Positions 8,672 to 19,317 of a DNA stretch of 64,000 nt are shown piece after piece. The notes beneath the pieces are model-generated. The model made no database searches, was not told where the DNA came from, and worked only from the letters and a program-made list of their open reading frames with translations. The position numbers were made by a program, and so were the translations under genes. The stretch's first letter is position 1. Every line of letters begins with the position of its first letter. The stretch is from Desulfosediminicola flagellatus (lineage in GTDB: Bacteria; Desulfobacterota; Desulfobulbia; Desulfobulbales; Desulfocapsaceae): NCBI RefSeq assembly GCF_005116655.2, contig NZ_CP050698.1:4938001-5002000 (forward strand). Direction: 5' to 3'.

Positions 8672-9080
8672 CACTATCGATAATAAGCAATAGGCGATCA
8701 ACTGGAGAAACAACACATTCTTTGCCCTATATCATCTTAAGAAATTTCTCCACCTCAGTATGTATTGAGCCTATTACCAAACTCGAAAAATCGATTCTGC
8801 CCAGGAGATCTCGTTCACCAGGCGCCGTACACGCTATTTCTTATCATACGATTTCCATCTTCGGACTCCCATACACTGCGTAGTGACCCGGAGATGGAAT
8901 AAACCCGACTACAAATCAATAGTCCACCACCAGTTAAAGAAAATCGATCAATACAACATCTCACCAGCTTCCCATCCGAAAGATAGCAGATCTCCCGCAG
9001 CGACCACATCCGGCATGCAAGATGATAGCATTACAAGCTGCTTACACTCAGCCTTAATCCCCAAGTCCTCAACAACAAAA
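8672..9080. other. intergenic region downstream of gnd
   Basis: About 400 bases with no convincing gene. Short open frames on both strands have no ribosome site or recognisable protein character. Nothing else is seen until the tRNA terminator. Confidence 0.5.
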
Positions 9081-9112
9081 AAAGCCCGTTACGATAAATC
9101 GTAACGGGCTTT
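9081..9112 (-). terminator. rho-independent terminator of the tRNA gene
   Basis: A perfect 15-bp inverted repeat (AAAGCCCGTTACGAT and its complement) is followed on the minus strand by a run of seven T and further T-rich sequence. It lies 38 bases downstream of the leftward tRNA. Confidence 0.9.
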
Positions 9113-9149
9113 ATATCTAAACGCCGTATAAATACTGGCGGTATCAACT

Positions 9150-9226
9150 TGGTGGCGATGCAGGGAATTGAACCCCGGACACTACGGATATGAGCCGTAT
9201 GCTCTAACCATCTGAGCTACATCGCC
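9150..9226 (-). tRNA. tRNA-Met (anticodon CAT)
   Basis: A 77-base cloverleaf with encoded CCA. On the minus strand the acceptor stem GGCGATG pairs with CATCGCC, the D arm is GCTCAGATGGTTAGAGC, the anticodon arm is TACGG-CTCATAT-CCGTA giving CAT, and the T loop contains TTCAATT. The overall sequence looks like an elongator methionine tRNA; the lysidine-modified isoleucine tRNA, which also has CAT in its gene, cannot be wholly excluded. Confidence 0.93.
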
Positions 9227-9241
9227 GTCCAACGAGGCGGC

Positions 9242-9270
9242 AAATTACTGTAATCGGCCTTCTCTGTCAA
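9242..9270 (-). promoter_or_regulatory. sigma70-type promoter of the tRNA gene
   Basis: On the minus strand a perfect -35 box TTGACA (9265-9270) is separated by 17 bases from a -10-like TAATTT (9242-9247), 15 bases upstream of the tRNA 5' end. Confidence 0.75.
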
Positions 9271-9298
9271 CATTTTTTTACTACTTTTTTTACAAAAT

Positions 9299-9328
9299 GA
9301 CAAAAGGCCTCTTTCGAGACCTTTTGTC
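9299..9328 (-). terminator. terminator hairpin after groEL
   Basis: Inverted repeat GACAAAAGG ... CCTTTTGTC, extended inward by CTC/GAG around a TTTC loop with one mismatch. It lies 50 bases beyond the groEL stop on the leftward transcript; the following T tract is poor, so termination efficiency is uncertain. Confidence 0.7.
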
Positions 9329-9377
9329 GTCCCTTCAAGGGATGAACGGAGCAACTCCGAACAGACGGAAAATCAGA

Positions 9378-11033
<1,656 letters not shown>

Positions 11034-11100
11034 TATTAGATTCTCCCTTTATATATTCTCCCGCACATGGCGGTAGCAAGAAGTAAGATTTTTACTACAA

Positions 11101-11388
11101 TTATTCTACAACACCAAGAATGTCGTCTTCGCGCATGATGAGGAAATCGTCACCATCAAGCTTCACATCGGTACCACCATATTTGGAAAAGAGTACACGA
11201 TCACCTGCCTGCACCTGAAGTGCTACACGCTCACCTTTATCGTTAAGTTTTCCTGGTCCAACTGCTACGACTTCGCCCTCAGCCGGCTTCTCTTTAGCAC
11301 TGTCAGGGATGATGATACCACCAGATGTTGTCGTTTCTTCTTCCAGTCTCTTGACCAAAAGACGATCGTTCAATGGACGAATTTTCAT
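11101..11388 (-). CDS. groES: 10 kDa co-chaperonin GroES
   Basis: Heptameric lid of the GroEL folding chamber. The 95-residue protein begins MKIRPLNDRLLVKRLEEETT and has the mobile loop GGIIIPDSAKEKPAEGEVVAVGPG, then VQAGDRVLFSKYGGTDVKLDG. A strong AGGAGG ribosome site precedes the ATG. It is the first gene of groES-groEL. I found no CIRCE operator in the 246 bases upstream, so HrcA control is not evident. Confidence 0.99.
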   Translation of the reverse strand: MKIRPLNDRLLVKRLEEETTTSGGIIIPDSAKEKPAEGEVVAVGPGKLNDKGERVALQVQAGDRVLFSKYGGTDVKLDGDDFLIMREDDILGVVE

Positions 11389-11474
11389 ACTTCCTCCTAG
11401 CTATTTTGTGTTGTGTGTTATTTATCGAACGGGCCCATTGAATTGTTGTATATGGTTCCCCAATTCGTTATTTT

Positions 11475-11491
11475 CGCCCGTTTTTCGGGCG
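11475..11491. repeat. GC-rich hairpin upstream of groES
   Basis: CGCCCG-TTTTT-CGGGCG forms a 6-bp stem in the region between ilvE and groES, 87 bases before groES. On the leftward strand it is not followed by a clear T run, so it may be either the end of the ilvE transcript or a leader hairpin of groESL. Confidence 0.45.
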
Positions 11492-11574
11492 GGTATCATA
11501 AACTCGGCAAAACAGTAAGCGTGGAAAATTAAAAATCAAGGCCATATCTCAAAAAAAACAACACGACTTCTACT

Positions 11575-11580
11575 ATTATA
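11575..11580 (-). promoter_or_regulatory. possible -10 box upstream of groES
   Basis: TATAAT occurs on the minus strand 187 bases before groES. No good -35 hexamer at 16-18 bases was seen, so this is a weak candidate only. Confidence 0.25.
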
Positions 11581-11634
11581 ACCACAACAAGCAACAGCCC
11601 GAGTTTACAACAATTTATATTAAACGTGAAATAA

Positions 11635-12717
11635 TCAACCGACCCTTACAACCCAATTAAACGGGTCTTCAGCCTGACCGGCCTGGATACTCTGCAACTC
11701 ATCAAAAAGACGCTGTGACAGCTCACCGGTTACGCCATTGTTGATCAAGTAAGATTCTTCTTTAAAGTACAGTTCACCAACAGGTGAAATTACCGCAGCC
11801 GTGCCGGTACCAAAGGCTTCAGTCAGACTGCCGTCACGAATCGCGGATAAAACCTCATCAATAGTGATCTTACGTTCAACAGTTTTAACACCCCATTTTT
11901 CAGTCAGCTGCAACACTGAATTTCGGGTAATACCTCCGAGAATTGACCCTTCCAGGGGAGGAGTGATCAGTTCGTCGCCAATCTTGAAGAAAATATTACT
12001 GGTACCCACCTCTTCAATATATTTGTGTTCACAGGCATCCAGCCAGAGAACCTGGGTATACCCCTTTTTCTTAGCCATCTCAGACGTATAAAGTGATGCA
12101 GCATAGTTTCCGGCAGTTTTTACGTGACCAACACCACCTTTTACAGCACGCACATGCTCATCACTTACAAATATCTTTGTAGGATTAAATCCTTCAGAAT
12201 AATACGCTCCGACAGGACTCAATATGATGAAGAAATAATATTCTTTAGATGGCCGAACTCCGAGGAACGGTTCGGTACCTATCATTGTCGGACGAATATA
12301 GAGAGTGGCGCCTTCTGAAGTGGGTATCCAGTCTTTTTCTAAATATAGAAGACCTTTCAGGGATTTCATAACTTTGTCGACAGGAAGACGCGGCATACAC
12401 ATTCGTACCGCTGAAGAGTTCATGCGTTCAATGTTATCTTCAGGCCTAAAGAGATAAACCTGTCCATCCTTACCTTTATAGGCTTTCAATCCTTCAAAAA
12501 TTGCCTGTCCGTAATGAAAAACGACTGAAGCGGGATCGAGCACGAAGTTCTGGTAGGGACAGATCTTGGCATCATGCCAGCCCAGTTCCTGATTCCACTT
12601 CATCAGAAACATATGATCAGTAAAGTGCTGACCAAAGCCCAGACTGTCCTGAGCCGGCTTAACCTTCCGTTGATCCTCAGATATTTTTTCCAATGTAACT
12701 TCAAGATCTTCCCACAT
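11635..12717 (-). CDS. ilvE: branched-chain amino acid aminotransferase
   Basis: PLP enzyme for the last step of valine, leucine and isoleucine synthesis and the first step of their degradation. The 360-residue sequence is of the long type II (eukaryote/Pseudomonas-like) class: FHYGQAIFEGLKAYKG, FRPEDNIERMNSSA, YIRPTMIGTEPFLGVRPS, and the PLP lysine region GGVGHVKTAGNYAAS. EVGTSNIFF and GSILGGITRNSVLQL hold the cofactor phosphate. The start ATG has AGGAGA twelve bases upstream. It sits upstream of groES in the same direction but 246 bp apart. Confidence 0.95.
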   Translation of the reverse strand: MWEDLEVTLEKISEDQRKVKPAQDSLGFGQHFTDHMFLMKWNQELGWHDAKICPYQNFVLDPASVVFHYGQAIFEGLKAYKGKDGQVYLFRPEDNIERMNSSAVRMCMPRLPVDKVMKSLKGLLYLEKDWIPTSEGATLYIRPTMIGTEPFLGVRPSKEYYFFIILSPVGAYYSEGFNPTKIFVSDEHVRAVKGGVGHVKTAGNYAASLYTSEMAKKKGYTQVLWLDACEHKYIEEVGTSNIFFKIGDELITPPLEGSILGGITRNSVLQLTEKWGVKTVERKITIDEVLSAIRDGSLTEAFGTGTAAVISPVGELYFKEESYLINNGVTGELSQRLFDELQSIQAGQAEDPFNWVVRVG

Positions 12718-13095
12718 TATACCATTCTCCTAGCCTGCACTTATTTTTCTTTTCTAAATTACCGAGAGGATATATACTTTCGGAGCAATTGGGGACTAAA
12801 CACGATGCACCGCGATAAATGCGATAAATGCGATAAATGCGATAAATGCGATAAACATTCACGATAACTCAGTTGTCTTACCTATTGCAACAGTAATTCA
12901 TACCTTTACAAAGGGGCGCTTAAAAATTAGCATTATATCTACGAACATATACCTGCACGCGTAATTATTCAAAGCAGCTTTAAACTAACTTTTTTACAAC
13001 TGAAATTACGACGATATTGCAAAAGACGCCATCGAATTCTAGCATTCCACTGTAATACTGAACTATCAAATCGTCACACCACGAGCAATAATCGT
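12718..13095. other. intergenic region between divergent ilvE and the AI-2E-type permease gene
   Basis: Apart from the 9-bp tandem repeat, the region is AT-rich and shows no gene. Promoters for both divergent genes must lie here but no clear hexamer pair was identified. Confidence 0.5.
12812..12856. repeat. 9-bp tandem repeat, five copies
   Basis: Four perfect copies of GCGATAAAT followed by GCGATAAAC. It lies in the 378-bp region between ilvE and a rightward permease gene, where no other gene is seen. The repeat would be upstream of the ilvE promoter. Arrays of this type vary in copy number by strand slippage. Confidence 0.95.
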
Positions 13096-14193
13096 ATGAG
13101 CAACAATCCACAAACACAGATCAACGCAGGTGCTACTCCCAGCCCCATGCGAATTAAGTATTTTTTACTGGTATTCCTTATATCATTATTCTTTCTTGGT
13201 AAGGTACTGTGGCCGTTCTGGTCCATCCTGGTACTGTCATTCCTGCTCACCAACCTTTTCAGGCCTATTTATCTGTTTTTCACACGATGGACATCTGAAA
13301 ATATGGCTTCGGTGCTCACCTGCCTGCTGATTATCGCTATTGTCTTCATTCCGCTTATCTTTTTTATAGGTTCGCTCACAGGTGAAGCGCTAAGTCTCTA
13401 CAACTGGGGCAGAGACAGCCAGGTCGGGACGAAAGTGCAGCAATATCTTCAGGAAAGTGAACAGGTAGTGAGGTTACAGATATATCTGGCCGATTTTGGT
13501 TTTGATTTTAAACCAACAGCCATAATCGACTTCTTTTCCTACGTGGCCAAAAAGAGCGGGCTTTTGCTGTATAACCAGGCAAGCGGCTGGGCAGCAAATA
13601 TCATGCAGTTTGTTTTTTCATTCTGTATGATGATTCTCGTGATCTTCTTCCTGCTGATTGATCAACCCAAACTTATGGAATACATCATTCGCCTCTCGCC
13701 TCTGCCAGACGACGAAGACCGGCTATTACTAAGAAAATTTGAACAGATTGCCAATGCGATATTAAAAGGCAATGGTATCTGTGGACTTATACAGGGAATA
13801 TGCGCAGGCGTGATGTTTTCAATCATGGGGCTCAACTCACCCTTGCTCTGGGGTTGTATTATGGCGATACTCGCGTTTCTACCTATTTTCGGTATAGGTC
13901 TCGTCATGATCCCGACTGCACTGTTCCTTGCTATTAACGACAGTGTCGGATCAGGCGTATTCCTTTTTGTTTTTTATCTGGTCCTGTCTTTCTCTATGGA
14001 ATACCTGGTAAAACCCAAGATGGTTGGAAGCCAGGTTAAGATGCACACCTTACTGGTGTTCCTTTCTATTATTGGCGGGCTGAGTGTATACGGTGTATTG
14101 GGAATTATTTATGGTCCACTTATTGTGACAATGTTCCTTACTCTTTCAGAGATTTATTTAAAGAAATATGACCCGCATATACAACGGATCTAG
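13096..14193 (+). CDS. AI-2E family transporter (PerM/UPF0118)
   Basis: Polytopic membrane protein of the AI-2 exporter superfamily, 365 residues, about eight membrane spans with a large extracytoplasmic segment between residues 100 and 170. Family features include WPFWSILVLSFLLTNLFRPIY near the N terminus, the cluster ILKGNGICGLIQGICAGVMF, and the C-terminal signature GGLSVYGVLGIIYGPLIVTMFLTL. Members have been linked to autoinducer or sodium/proton export, and the substrate cannot be predicted from sequence. It stands alone between ilvE and a convergent histidine kinase gene. Confidence 0.85.
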   Translation: MSNNPQTQINAGATPSPMRIKYFLLVFLISLFFLGKVLWPFWSILVLSFLLTNLFRPIYLFFTRWTSENMASVLTCLLIIAIVFIPLIFFIGSLTGEALSLYNWGRDSQVGTKVQQYLQESEQVVRLQIYLADFGFDFKPTAIIDFFSYVAKKSGLLLYNQASGWAANIMQFVFSFCMMILVIFFLLIDQPKLMEYIIRLSPLPDDEDRLLLRKFEQIANAILKGNGICGLIQGICAGVMFSIMGLNSPLLWGCIMAILAFLPIFGIGLVMIPTALFLAINDSVGSGVFLFVFYLVLSFSMEYLVKPKMVGSQVKMHTLLVFLSIIGGLSVYGVLGIIYGPLIVTMFLTLSEIYLKKYDPHIQRI

Positions 14194-14259
14194 GCTACCA
14201 AACTAGTCCAGGAATTTTGGTCAAAATAGAGCCATTTTCAAATAATGATAACTATCATG

Positions 14260-15798
14260 TTATGTAATCGGCAAGATAACTGAAAAGCGCGCACCGCCCA
14301 GCGGTGCCTTTTCAACCTTTACCATTCCACCATAGTGATCCACTATCTTTTTGACACTATAGAGCCCCACTCCGGTTCCGCATTTACTCCCCGGAGCTTG
14401 ATAATACTCTTCAAATATTCTTTGTCTGTACGATTCATCAACACCGCAGCCGTCATCATCGACGGTCAGCCTGATGCTCTGGTTGTTGCTGCCCAAACTA
14501 ATTTCTACCCGTGACGATGCATACTTACCTGCATTACCAATAAGGTTCTCCAGCACGGATCTGATTTTACTGATATCTCCTGAATAGAGGATTTCCCCCG
14601 AACTTGTATACTCATCTATTTCTTTGTCATTTAAAACAAGGGTGACAGCATTAGTTTTAAAAGCATGTCTGCAACTTACACTCACTGAGTGAAGCAGCTC
14701 CTCTATATCGAAAGGTTCTTTATCAAAACTGAACGATGACCGTTTCTGCCTCAAGGCTTCAGAAGTTTTTTCAATCACTGTCGCCAGTTTTGTTGTCGAT
14801 TCATGAAGCTCCTGTAGATATCTGTTCAATTTACTTCTATCGAGTTCCTTCTTGTTGATAAGTAACCTTGAAAATCCGATTATCGGTACAAGCGGGCCTT
14901 TTAAATCATGAATAAGCACTGAAATAAACCGCTCTCTCTGCTCATTCATTTCCCCTGTCCGCCACTCGATCAGTTCTTCCAAATGATATCTATATTTTTC
15001 GAGTTCTTCCTCATTAGCGTCGAGTTTTTCCACCATCCTGTTTATATGGGTCGCTAATCGTCCAATTTCGTCCTGTTGGTCCAGTTCTATTCTCGTGGAA
15101 AAATCTCCATTTGCTATAGAATCCACTTTCCCTGTAATTTCCCGCAACGGGCTAACAATACTGGCAGTAATTGCAGCTACCGAAAACAACCCGGCACCGA
15201 TGGCCAGGATATTAATCATTGCCATAACCGATTTGGTTTTCTCGTAATTATATAAAGCCCTTTCCATTGTCTCTTCAGCGAGATGCTGCTCTACTGCAAC
15301 CAGGGCATCGAGGTTATCAAGCAATCCCCACTGATGACTTCGCACTTCAGCCTTAAGAATCTCCATACCCTGGCGTGGACTGGCACCATTTTCAGCTGCG
15401 GCAATCGTTCGCCATAAACCAAATGTTACCTCCCCAATTTCTACCACAGAATTTATAATTGTATTTTCTTCTTCAATCTGTTCCTGCTTGGTAAGCTTTT
15501 CCAGTAATGAGAGATAGGTAGTGGCACTATCTTCGAAGCGCTTTCTTTCAAGATCCTTTGCGTCGGGTTCTGTTACCAGAAGAACATTACGAACAATTAC
15601 GGCACTGTTGCGTGCCTGAAAACGCAATTCCTGTGCAATCTGAAGCCGTTGATAGTGTTTGCCTACAATATCATCAAGACTTTTTCTGATACTGTTGAGT
15701 CCCTTCATCTCCACAACTGCCAATACCAGCATCATTAACAAAATTACTCCTACAACAAAGCCGATTCGGGTCGCGATACGATAACGATGTAATAACAT
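14260..15798 (-). CDS. membrane sensor histidine kinase with HAMP domain
   Basis: A 512-residue two-component sensor. Residues 12-31 and about 190-215 are membrane spans enclosing a periplasmic four-helix-bundle-like sensor. A HAMP linker follows (SIVSPLREITGKVDSIANGDFSTRI ... IGRLATHINRM), then a coiled coil. The phosphoacceptor motif is VLIHDLKGPLVPIIGFSRLL, and the ATPase domain shows ENLIGNAGKYASS (N box), DDGCGV (G1) and GTGVGLYSVKKIVDHYGG (G2). No response regulator gene adjoins it, so its partner is unknown. The sensor resembles chemoreceptor-type ligand domains in architecture only. Confidence 0.92.
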   Translation of the reverse strand: MLLHRYRIATRIGFVVGVILLMMLVLAVVEMKGLNSIRKSLDDIVGKHYQRLQIAQELRFQARNSAVIVRNVLLVTEPDAKDLERKRFEDSATTYLSLLEKLTKQEQIEEENTIINSVVEIGEVTFGLWRTIAAAENGASPRQGMEILKAEVRSHQWGLLDNLDALVAVEQHLAEETMERALYNYEKTKSVMAMINILAIGAGLFSVAAITASIVSPLREITGKVDSIANGDFSTRIELDQQDEIGRLATHINRMVEKLDANEEELEKYRYHLEELIEWRTGEMNEQRERFISVLIHDLKGPLVPIIGFSRLLINKKELDRSKLNRYLQELHESTTKLATVIEKTSEALRQKRSSFSFDKEPFDIEELLHSVSVSCRHAFKTNAVTLVLNDKEIDEYTSSGEILYSGDISKIRSVLENLIGNAGKYASSRVEISLGSNNQSIRLTVDDDGCGVDESYRQRIFEEYYQAPGSKCGTGVGLYSVKKIVDHYGGMVKVEKAPLGGARFSVILPIT

Positions 15799-15999
15799 GT
15801 TCTCTACTTGGCCAATTCTCAGATATAATATGTTAGATTATTACGGTGAACCGCAGCAGGTCTTTTCTTTATTAGAAATCAGTTCTACAGCTGCCGGAAT
15901 ATAAGGAAAATGCCTAACTCGCGCATCTTGACTCTGGACATAACTGATGCGATACTAATGTATAACATATAACCAATAGAACTTGCCAGCGAGGTCAAA

Positions 16000-17535
16000 A
16001 TGAAATTTCTCAAAGAACTCAGCCTGGAGTCACCTTTATCATCAGTTTCCACAGGTAAAGACTGGAAAACTGCCAAAACGACTAATCTCCTCAAACCATT
16101 TTCACCGGTAGATGGCTCGCATTATCTTGAGATCCCTTTGGCTACATCCGAGCAATATACAGAAGTCGTTGCTACTGCTAAAGACGCGTTTATTTACTGG
16201 CGTTCTCTACCTGCCCCACGGCGGGGAGAAATAGTCAGGCAAATAGGTGAAAAGGTTCGGCTATACAAACAGCCGCTCGGACATTTAATAAGCTACGAAA
16301 CCGGCAAACCCCTTCAGGAAGGATTAGGAGAAGTCCAGGAGATGATAGACGTCTGTGACTTCGCCGTCGGCCAGTCGAGAATGCTCTATGGCATGACCAC
16401 CGTTTCAGAACGACCACAACATAAGCTCTATGAGCAATACCACCCACTCGGCATTGTCGGGGTAATTACCGCCTTCAATTTCCCCCTCGCAGTCTACGGC
16501 TGGAACACTATGCTTGCTGCAATCTGTGGTGATGTCGTCATCTGGAAACCTTCCTCTAAAGTACCCGGGACAGCTATCGCACTACAAAAAATCATTGGAG
16601 AGGTTTGCCTGGAAAATAATCTGCCCGAAGGAATTTTTAATCTGATCATCGGCAACAGAGATGAAGTAGGCAACTCGATGCTTGAAGATACGTCAATTCC
16701 GCTGATCTCATTTACCGGTTCTGTTGCCTCCGGCAAGCATGCTGCAGAAGTGGTATCGCGCCGACTCGGCCGAACCATCCTTGAACTTGGGGGTAATAAC
16801 GCAATAATCATAGCACCGAGCGCAGATTTAAAAATCGCCATTCCTGCTGTGGTCTTCGGTGCTGTCGGCACCACCGGACAACGATGCACCACCACCCGAA
16901 GACTGATTATCCACGATTCAATATATGACACGGTTGTAAAAAAATTACGCACAGCCTATGAAAGCCTGAATATCGGCAATCCACTTAACGAGATCAACCA
17001 TATCGGTCCACTCATAGATTTGCAGAGTGTCCACGACTATCGTGAAGCAGTCGAGGCTATTACCGCACAGGACGGTGAAATTATTTATGGAGGAAATGTA
17101 CTCTTTGGTCCGAATTACGAATCAGGCTGTTATGTCGAACCAACACTTGCTGCAGTTCAACCAAACTGTCTGATCGTCCAGGAAGAAACCTTTGCGCCGA
17201 TTCTTTACCTGCTTCGCTATTCAGGTAGTGTCGATGAGGCAATCGCCATTCAGAATGGCGTACGTCAGGGCTTGTCCTCATCAATATTCACAACCGATAT
17301 GCGTGAATCTGAAATGTTTTTATCAACAGTCGGTTCTGACTGTGGAATTGCAAACGTGAATATCGGTACTTCAGGAGCTGAAATCGGTGGTGCTTTTGGA
17401 GGTGAAAAAGAGACGGGAGGCGGCAGGGAATCGGGATCTGATTCATGGAAAGGCTATATGCGGCGGCAGACCGTTACGGTTAATTACGGAAGCGAGCTGC
17501 CACTTGCCCAAGGGATCAATTTCGATCTTTCCTGA
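16000..17535 (+). CDS. ALDH7-family aldehyde dehydrogenase (alpha-aminoadipate semialdehyde dehydrogenase type)
   Basis: NAD(P)-dependent dehydrogenase, 511 residues. It carries general ALDH landmarks: ITAFNFPLAVYGWN, WKPSSKVP, FTGSVASG, ELGGNNAII with the catalytic Glu near residue 262 and TTGQRCTTTRR with the nucleophile Cys near 296. The last motif and the C-terminal segment GGEKETGGGRESGSDSWK mark the ALDH7/antiquitin family, which oxidises alpha-aminoadipic semialdehyde (piperideine-6-carboxylate) in lysine breakdown. A GAGG site precedes the ATG. No other lysine-catabolic gene is nearby, so the true substrate is uncertain. Confidence 0.9.
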   Translation: MKFLKELSLESPLSSVSTGKDWKTAKTTNLLKPFSPVDGSHYLEIPLATSEQYTEVVATAKDAFIYWRSLPAPRRGEIVRQIGEKVRLYKQPLGHLISYETGKPLQEGLGEVQEMIDVCDFAVGQSRMLYGMTTVSERPQHKLYEQYHPLGIVGVITAFNFPLAVYGWNTMLAAICGDVVIWKPSSKVPGTAIALQKIIGEVCLENNLPEGIFNLIIGNRDEVGNSMLEDTSIPLISFTGSVASGKHAAEVVSRRLGRTILELGGNNAIIIAPSADLKIAIPAVVFGAVGTTGQRCTTTRRLIIHDSIYDTVVKKLRTAYESLNIGNPLNEINHIGPLIDLQSVHDYREAVEAITAQDGEIIYGGNVLFGPNYESGCYVEPTLAAVQPNCLIVQEETFAPILYLLRYSGSVDEAIAIQNGVRQGLSSSIFTTDMRESEMFLSTVGSDCGIANVNIGTSGAEIGGAFGGEKETGGGRESGSDSWKGYMRRQTVTVNYGSELPLAQGINFDLS

Positions 17536-17559
17536 TTGTACTGGAAGTTCTCTCTCGGG

Positions 17560-17826
17560 CTATTTTTTCCCATTCTTTTCAAGATCACCTCGGCGCTCTT
17601 CCGCCTTGGGGAGAAAATAGCCTCCAAGCATTATCAACAGCTTGAGAGTCAGGCCGAAGGCAACAACGGTTGCCACCAGGCACCACAGCGCCTGCACCAG
17701 GGATATTTCACCGGTATGGATAAATTCGATGAGCGGCTGAAAAACATCGGTAACAGCAATAACTGCAACAACTGCAAGCAAAGCAGATCCGACGATAATT
17801 GGAGTAACAGCAGTACGTTTTTTCAT
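17560..17826 (-). CDS. small two-span membrane protein of unknown function
   Basis: Not recognised. The 88-residue product starts MKKRTAVTPIIVGSALLAVVAVI and has two hydrophobic stretches (about residues 9-30 and 45-70) with a charged C-terminal tail rich in Lys, Glu and Arg. The start at 17826 is chosen because the segment upstream is unlike a protein; its ribosome site is weak. The gene converges on the aldehyde dehydrogenase, with only 24 bases between the stops. A hairpin (CCACTAT...ATAGTGG type, 17853-17878) lies just upstream. Confidence 0.55.
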   Translation of the reverse strand: MKKRTAVTPIIVGSALLAVVAVIAVTDVFQPLIEFIHTGEISLVQALWCLVATVVAFGLTLKLLIMLGGYFLPKAEERRGDLEKNGKK

Positions 17827-17852
17827 TCTATCTATGCACCATAAATCTCTAT

Positions 17853-17878
17853 CCACTATTTCCCTTGAGGGATAGTGG
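17853..17878. repeat. imperfect inverted repeat upstream of the small membrane protein gene
   Basis: CCACTATTTCCCTTGAGGGATAGTGG (split here as CCACTAT, TTCCC, TTGA, GGGA, TAGTGG) can fold into a hairpin of about 11 pairs with one mismatch. It is flanked by an A run on the plus strand. It may be a leader structure or the end of the leftward transcript from 19317; the strand is not decided. Confidence 0.45.
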
Positions 17879-17997
17879 TAAAAAAAGCGAGAGTATATCA
17901 CGCCTCCAGCCCGCGGACAACCGCAATATTCAGTTCATCCTATAGAAGTAAACAGCATGCCCGGTTGCCCAGGAGGCTGTTAACCAACTCAATAACA

Positions 17998-19317
17998 TTA
18001 CAATGCAAAATCTATTGGAATCACATCCCAGTACAACACCGTATCATCTCCCCAGGTTACTGCTCTCACCTTGCCATCCTGAGATACAACAATTCCAAGT
18101 ACATTATGGAATTTTTTGCAGAGATAATAACATGATCGATGACGTGTACCCACGCTCTCGATACGCTCAATCTGCCGACTCATCCCTTCAGGGTCCAGAG
18201 CTTTGGACACATGCTGCCCCATCTCATAATTCCCCTGAATGATTCCACCAAAACCAATTAGCTCAGGTGCTTCAGTGGTTACAACGGCACCGTCAACGCC
18301 AGTTAAACGAGCGACGAATCGTGCATATTTAAATACCTGCTCATCGAGTTGTGACAACCTCTTCCCCTGCAGCGCAACGTAATCTTTCCAGCCCGCAACA
18401 TAATCATGGCCGTACAATCTGCCGCAGATTGTCGCAAGCGCCTGCATTATTTCAAGAACAAGTGTTTTCAACTGAACATTTGCTCCGTTCTCTGCAAATC
18501 TGTATTTAATGGATATGTGGGGATTGTCTTTTGAAATGATATTTTCCATACCGGCTGGAAAGGACAATATCGTTCCTCCATGCCCTGAACGACGAACAGT
18601 GCTAATCACATGTTTGAAAAATTCCAGGTAGAGCTTACCCACAAAAGATGGGTCTATCCTTGCCCATTCATTTTTCACCATTAAAGGATTCTGGGCATGC
18701 TCTGCAGCAAGCTGGCTCTGGATCTTTGAAAAACGCTCTTTCATCCAGTCCGCCTGAAACACGTTAATGGAAGGAGCGATAATTTTGCCACCGGTCAGCT
18801 GTACAAGAATTTCAAGCCCACGAAAAACAGTCAGTCTTCCGGCTCCGACAACATTTATCCCGAGTGCCACCGGTAATGGAGCAGCCTGCTTGCTTCCACC
18901 GTGTATAACCTGAGTCCAGCGGGAACCAGAATGGATTACACCCCATATCTGCAGCCCTTCATTCTCTCTGAAACGTATACCAACCAAAGAGTTGTTGAAA
19001 TTGATTGAAGGAACAAGCTTGAGCAATTCATAGGTATTATAGGGGCGCGGCTCGGCAAGTTTAAGAATAAACAGTCCCTGCTGCTCTCCTTCCTTAGAAC
19101 GAAAATGCTCAGCTTCAGCAAGAATTAACCTGAACCTGATATCCCGGCTCTCCTCCTGCATTTGGCTTACCTGATAGCAGGTGGATAGCAATTCTTCCAG
19201 TACCTTATTACTGGGTAACGGTAACGGGCCGGCATCATTGGGGTCTCGCGTACCCATGGGTCTATGCCATTTTTCCAGTAATTGGACAACCAGATCCTGA
19301 GGATATTTATGAACCAT
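17998..19317 (-). CDS. protein with DisA/DAC-like (DACNV-type) C-terminal domain
   Basis: A 439-residue soluble protein. The C-terminal third looks like a diadenylate cyclase-type domain: GVDGAVVTTEAPELIGFGG holds the DGA motif near residue 341 and VGTRHRSCYYLCKKF holds the RHR motif near residue 390, with the usual following strand LGIVVSQDGKVRAV. In DisA/CdaA these two motifs bind ATP and metal to make c-di-AMP. The N-terminal 280 residues are not recognised. Burroughs and Aravind described related DAC-derived sensor domains (DACNV and others) in bacteria, so cyclase activity should not be assumed. It is transcribed leftward, followed by the small membrane protein gene. Confidence 0.65.
   Translation of the reverse strand: MVHKYPQDLVVQLLEKWHRPMGTRDPNDAGPLPLPSNKVLEELLSTCYQVSQMQEESRDIRFRLILAEAEHFRSKEGEQQGLFILKLAEPRPYNTYELLKLVPSINFNNSLVGIRFRENEGLQIWGVIHSGSRWTQVIHGGSKQAAPLPVALGINVVGAGRLTVFRGLEILVQLTGGKIIAPSINVFQADWMKERFSKIQSQLAAEHAQNPLMVKNEWARIDPSFVGKLYLEFFKHVISTVRRSGHGGTILSFPAGMENIISKDNPHISIKYRFAENGANVQLKTLVLEIMQALATICGRLYGHDYVAGWKDYVALQGKRLSQLDEQVFKYARFVARLTGVDGAVVTTEAPELIGFGGIIQGNYEMGQHVSKALDPEGMSRQIERIESVGTRHRSCYYLCKKFHNVLGIVVSQDGKVRAVTWGDDTVLYWDVIPIDFAL

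Noticed and set aside
12812..12856. A CRISPR array or protein repeat (Asp-Lys-Cys) from the 9-bp repeats.
   Set aside because: The unit is only 9 bp with no spacers, and the open frame that would encode Asp-Lys-Cys repeats has no ribosome site.
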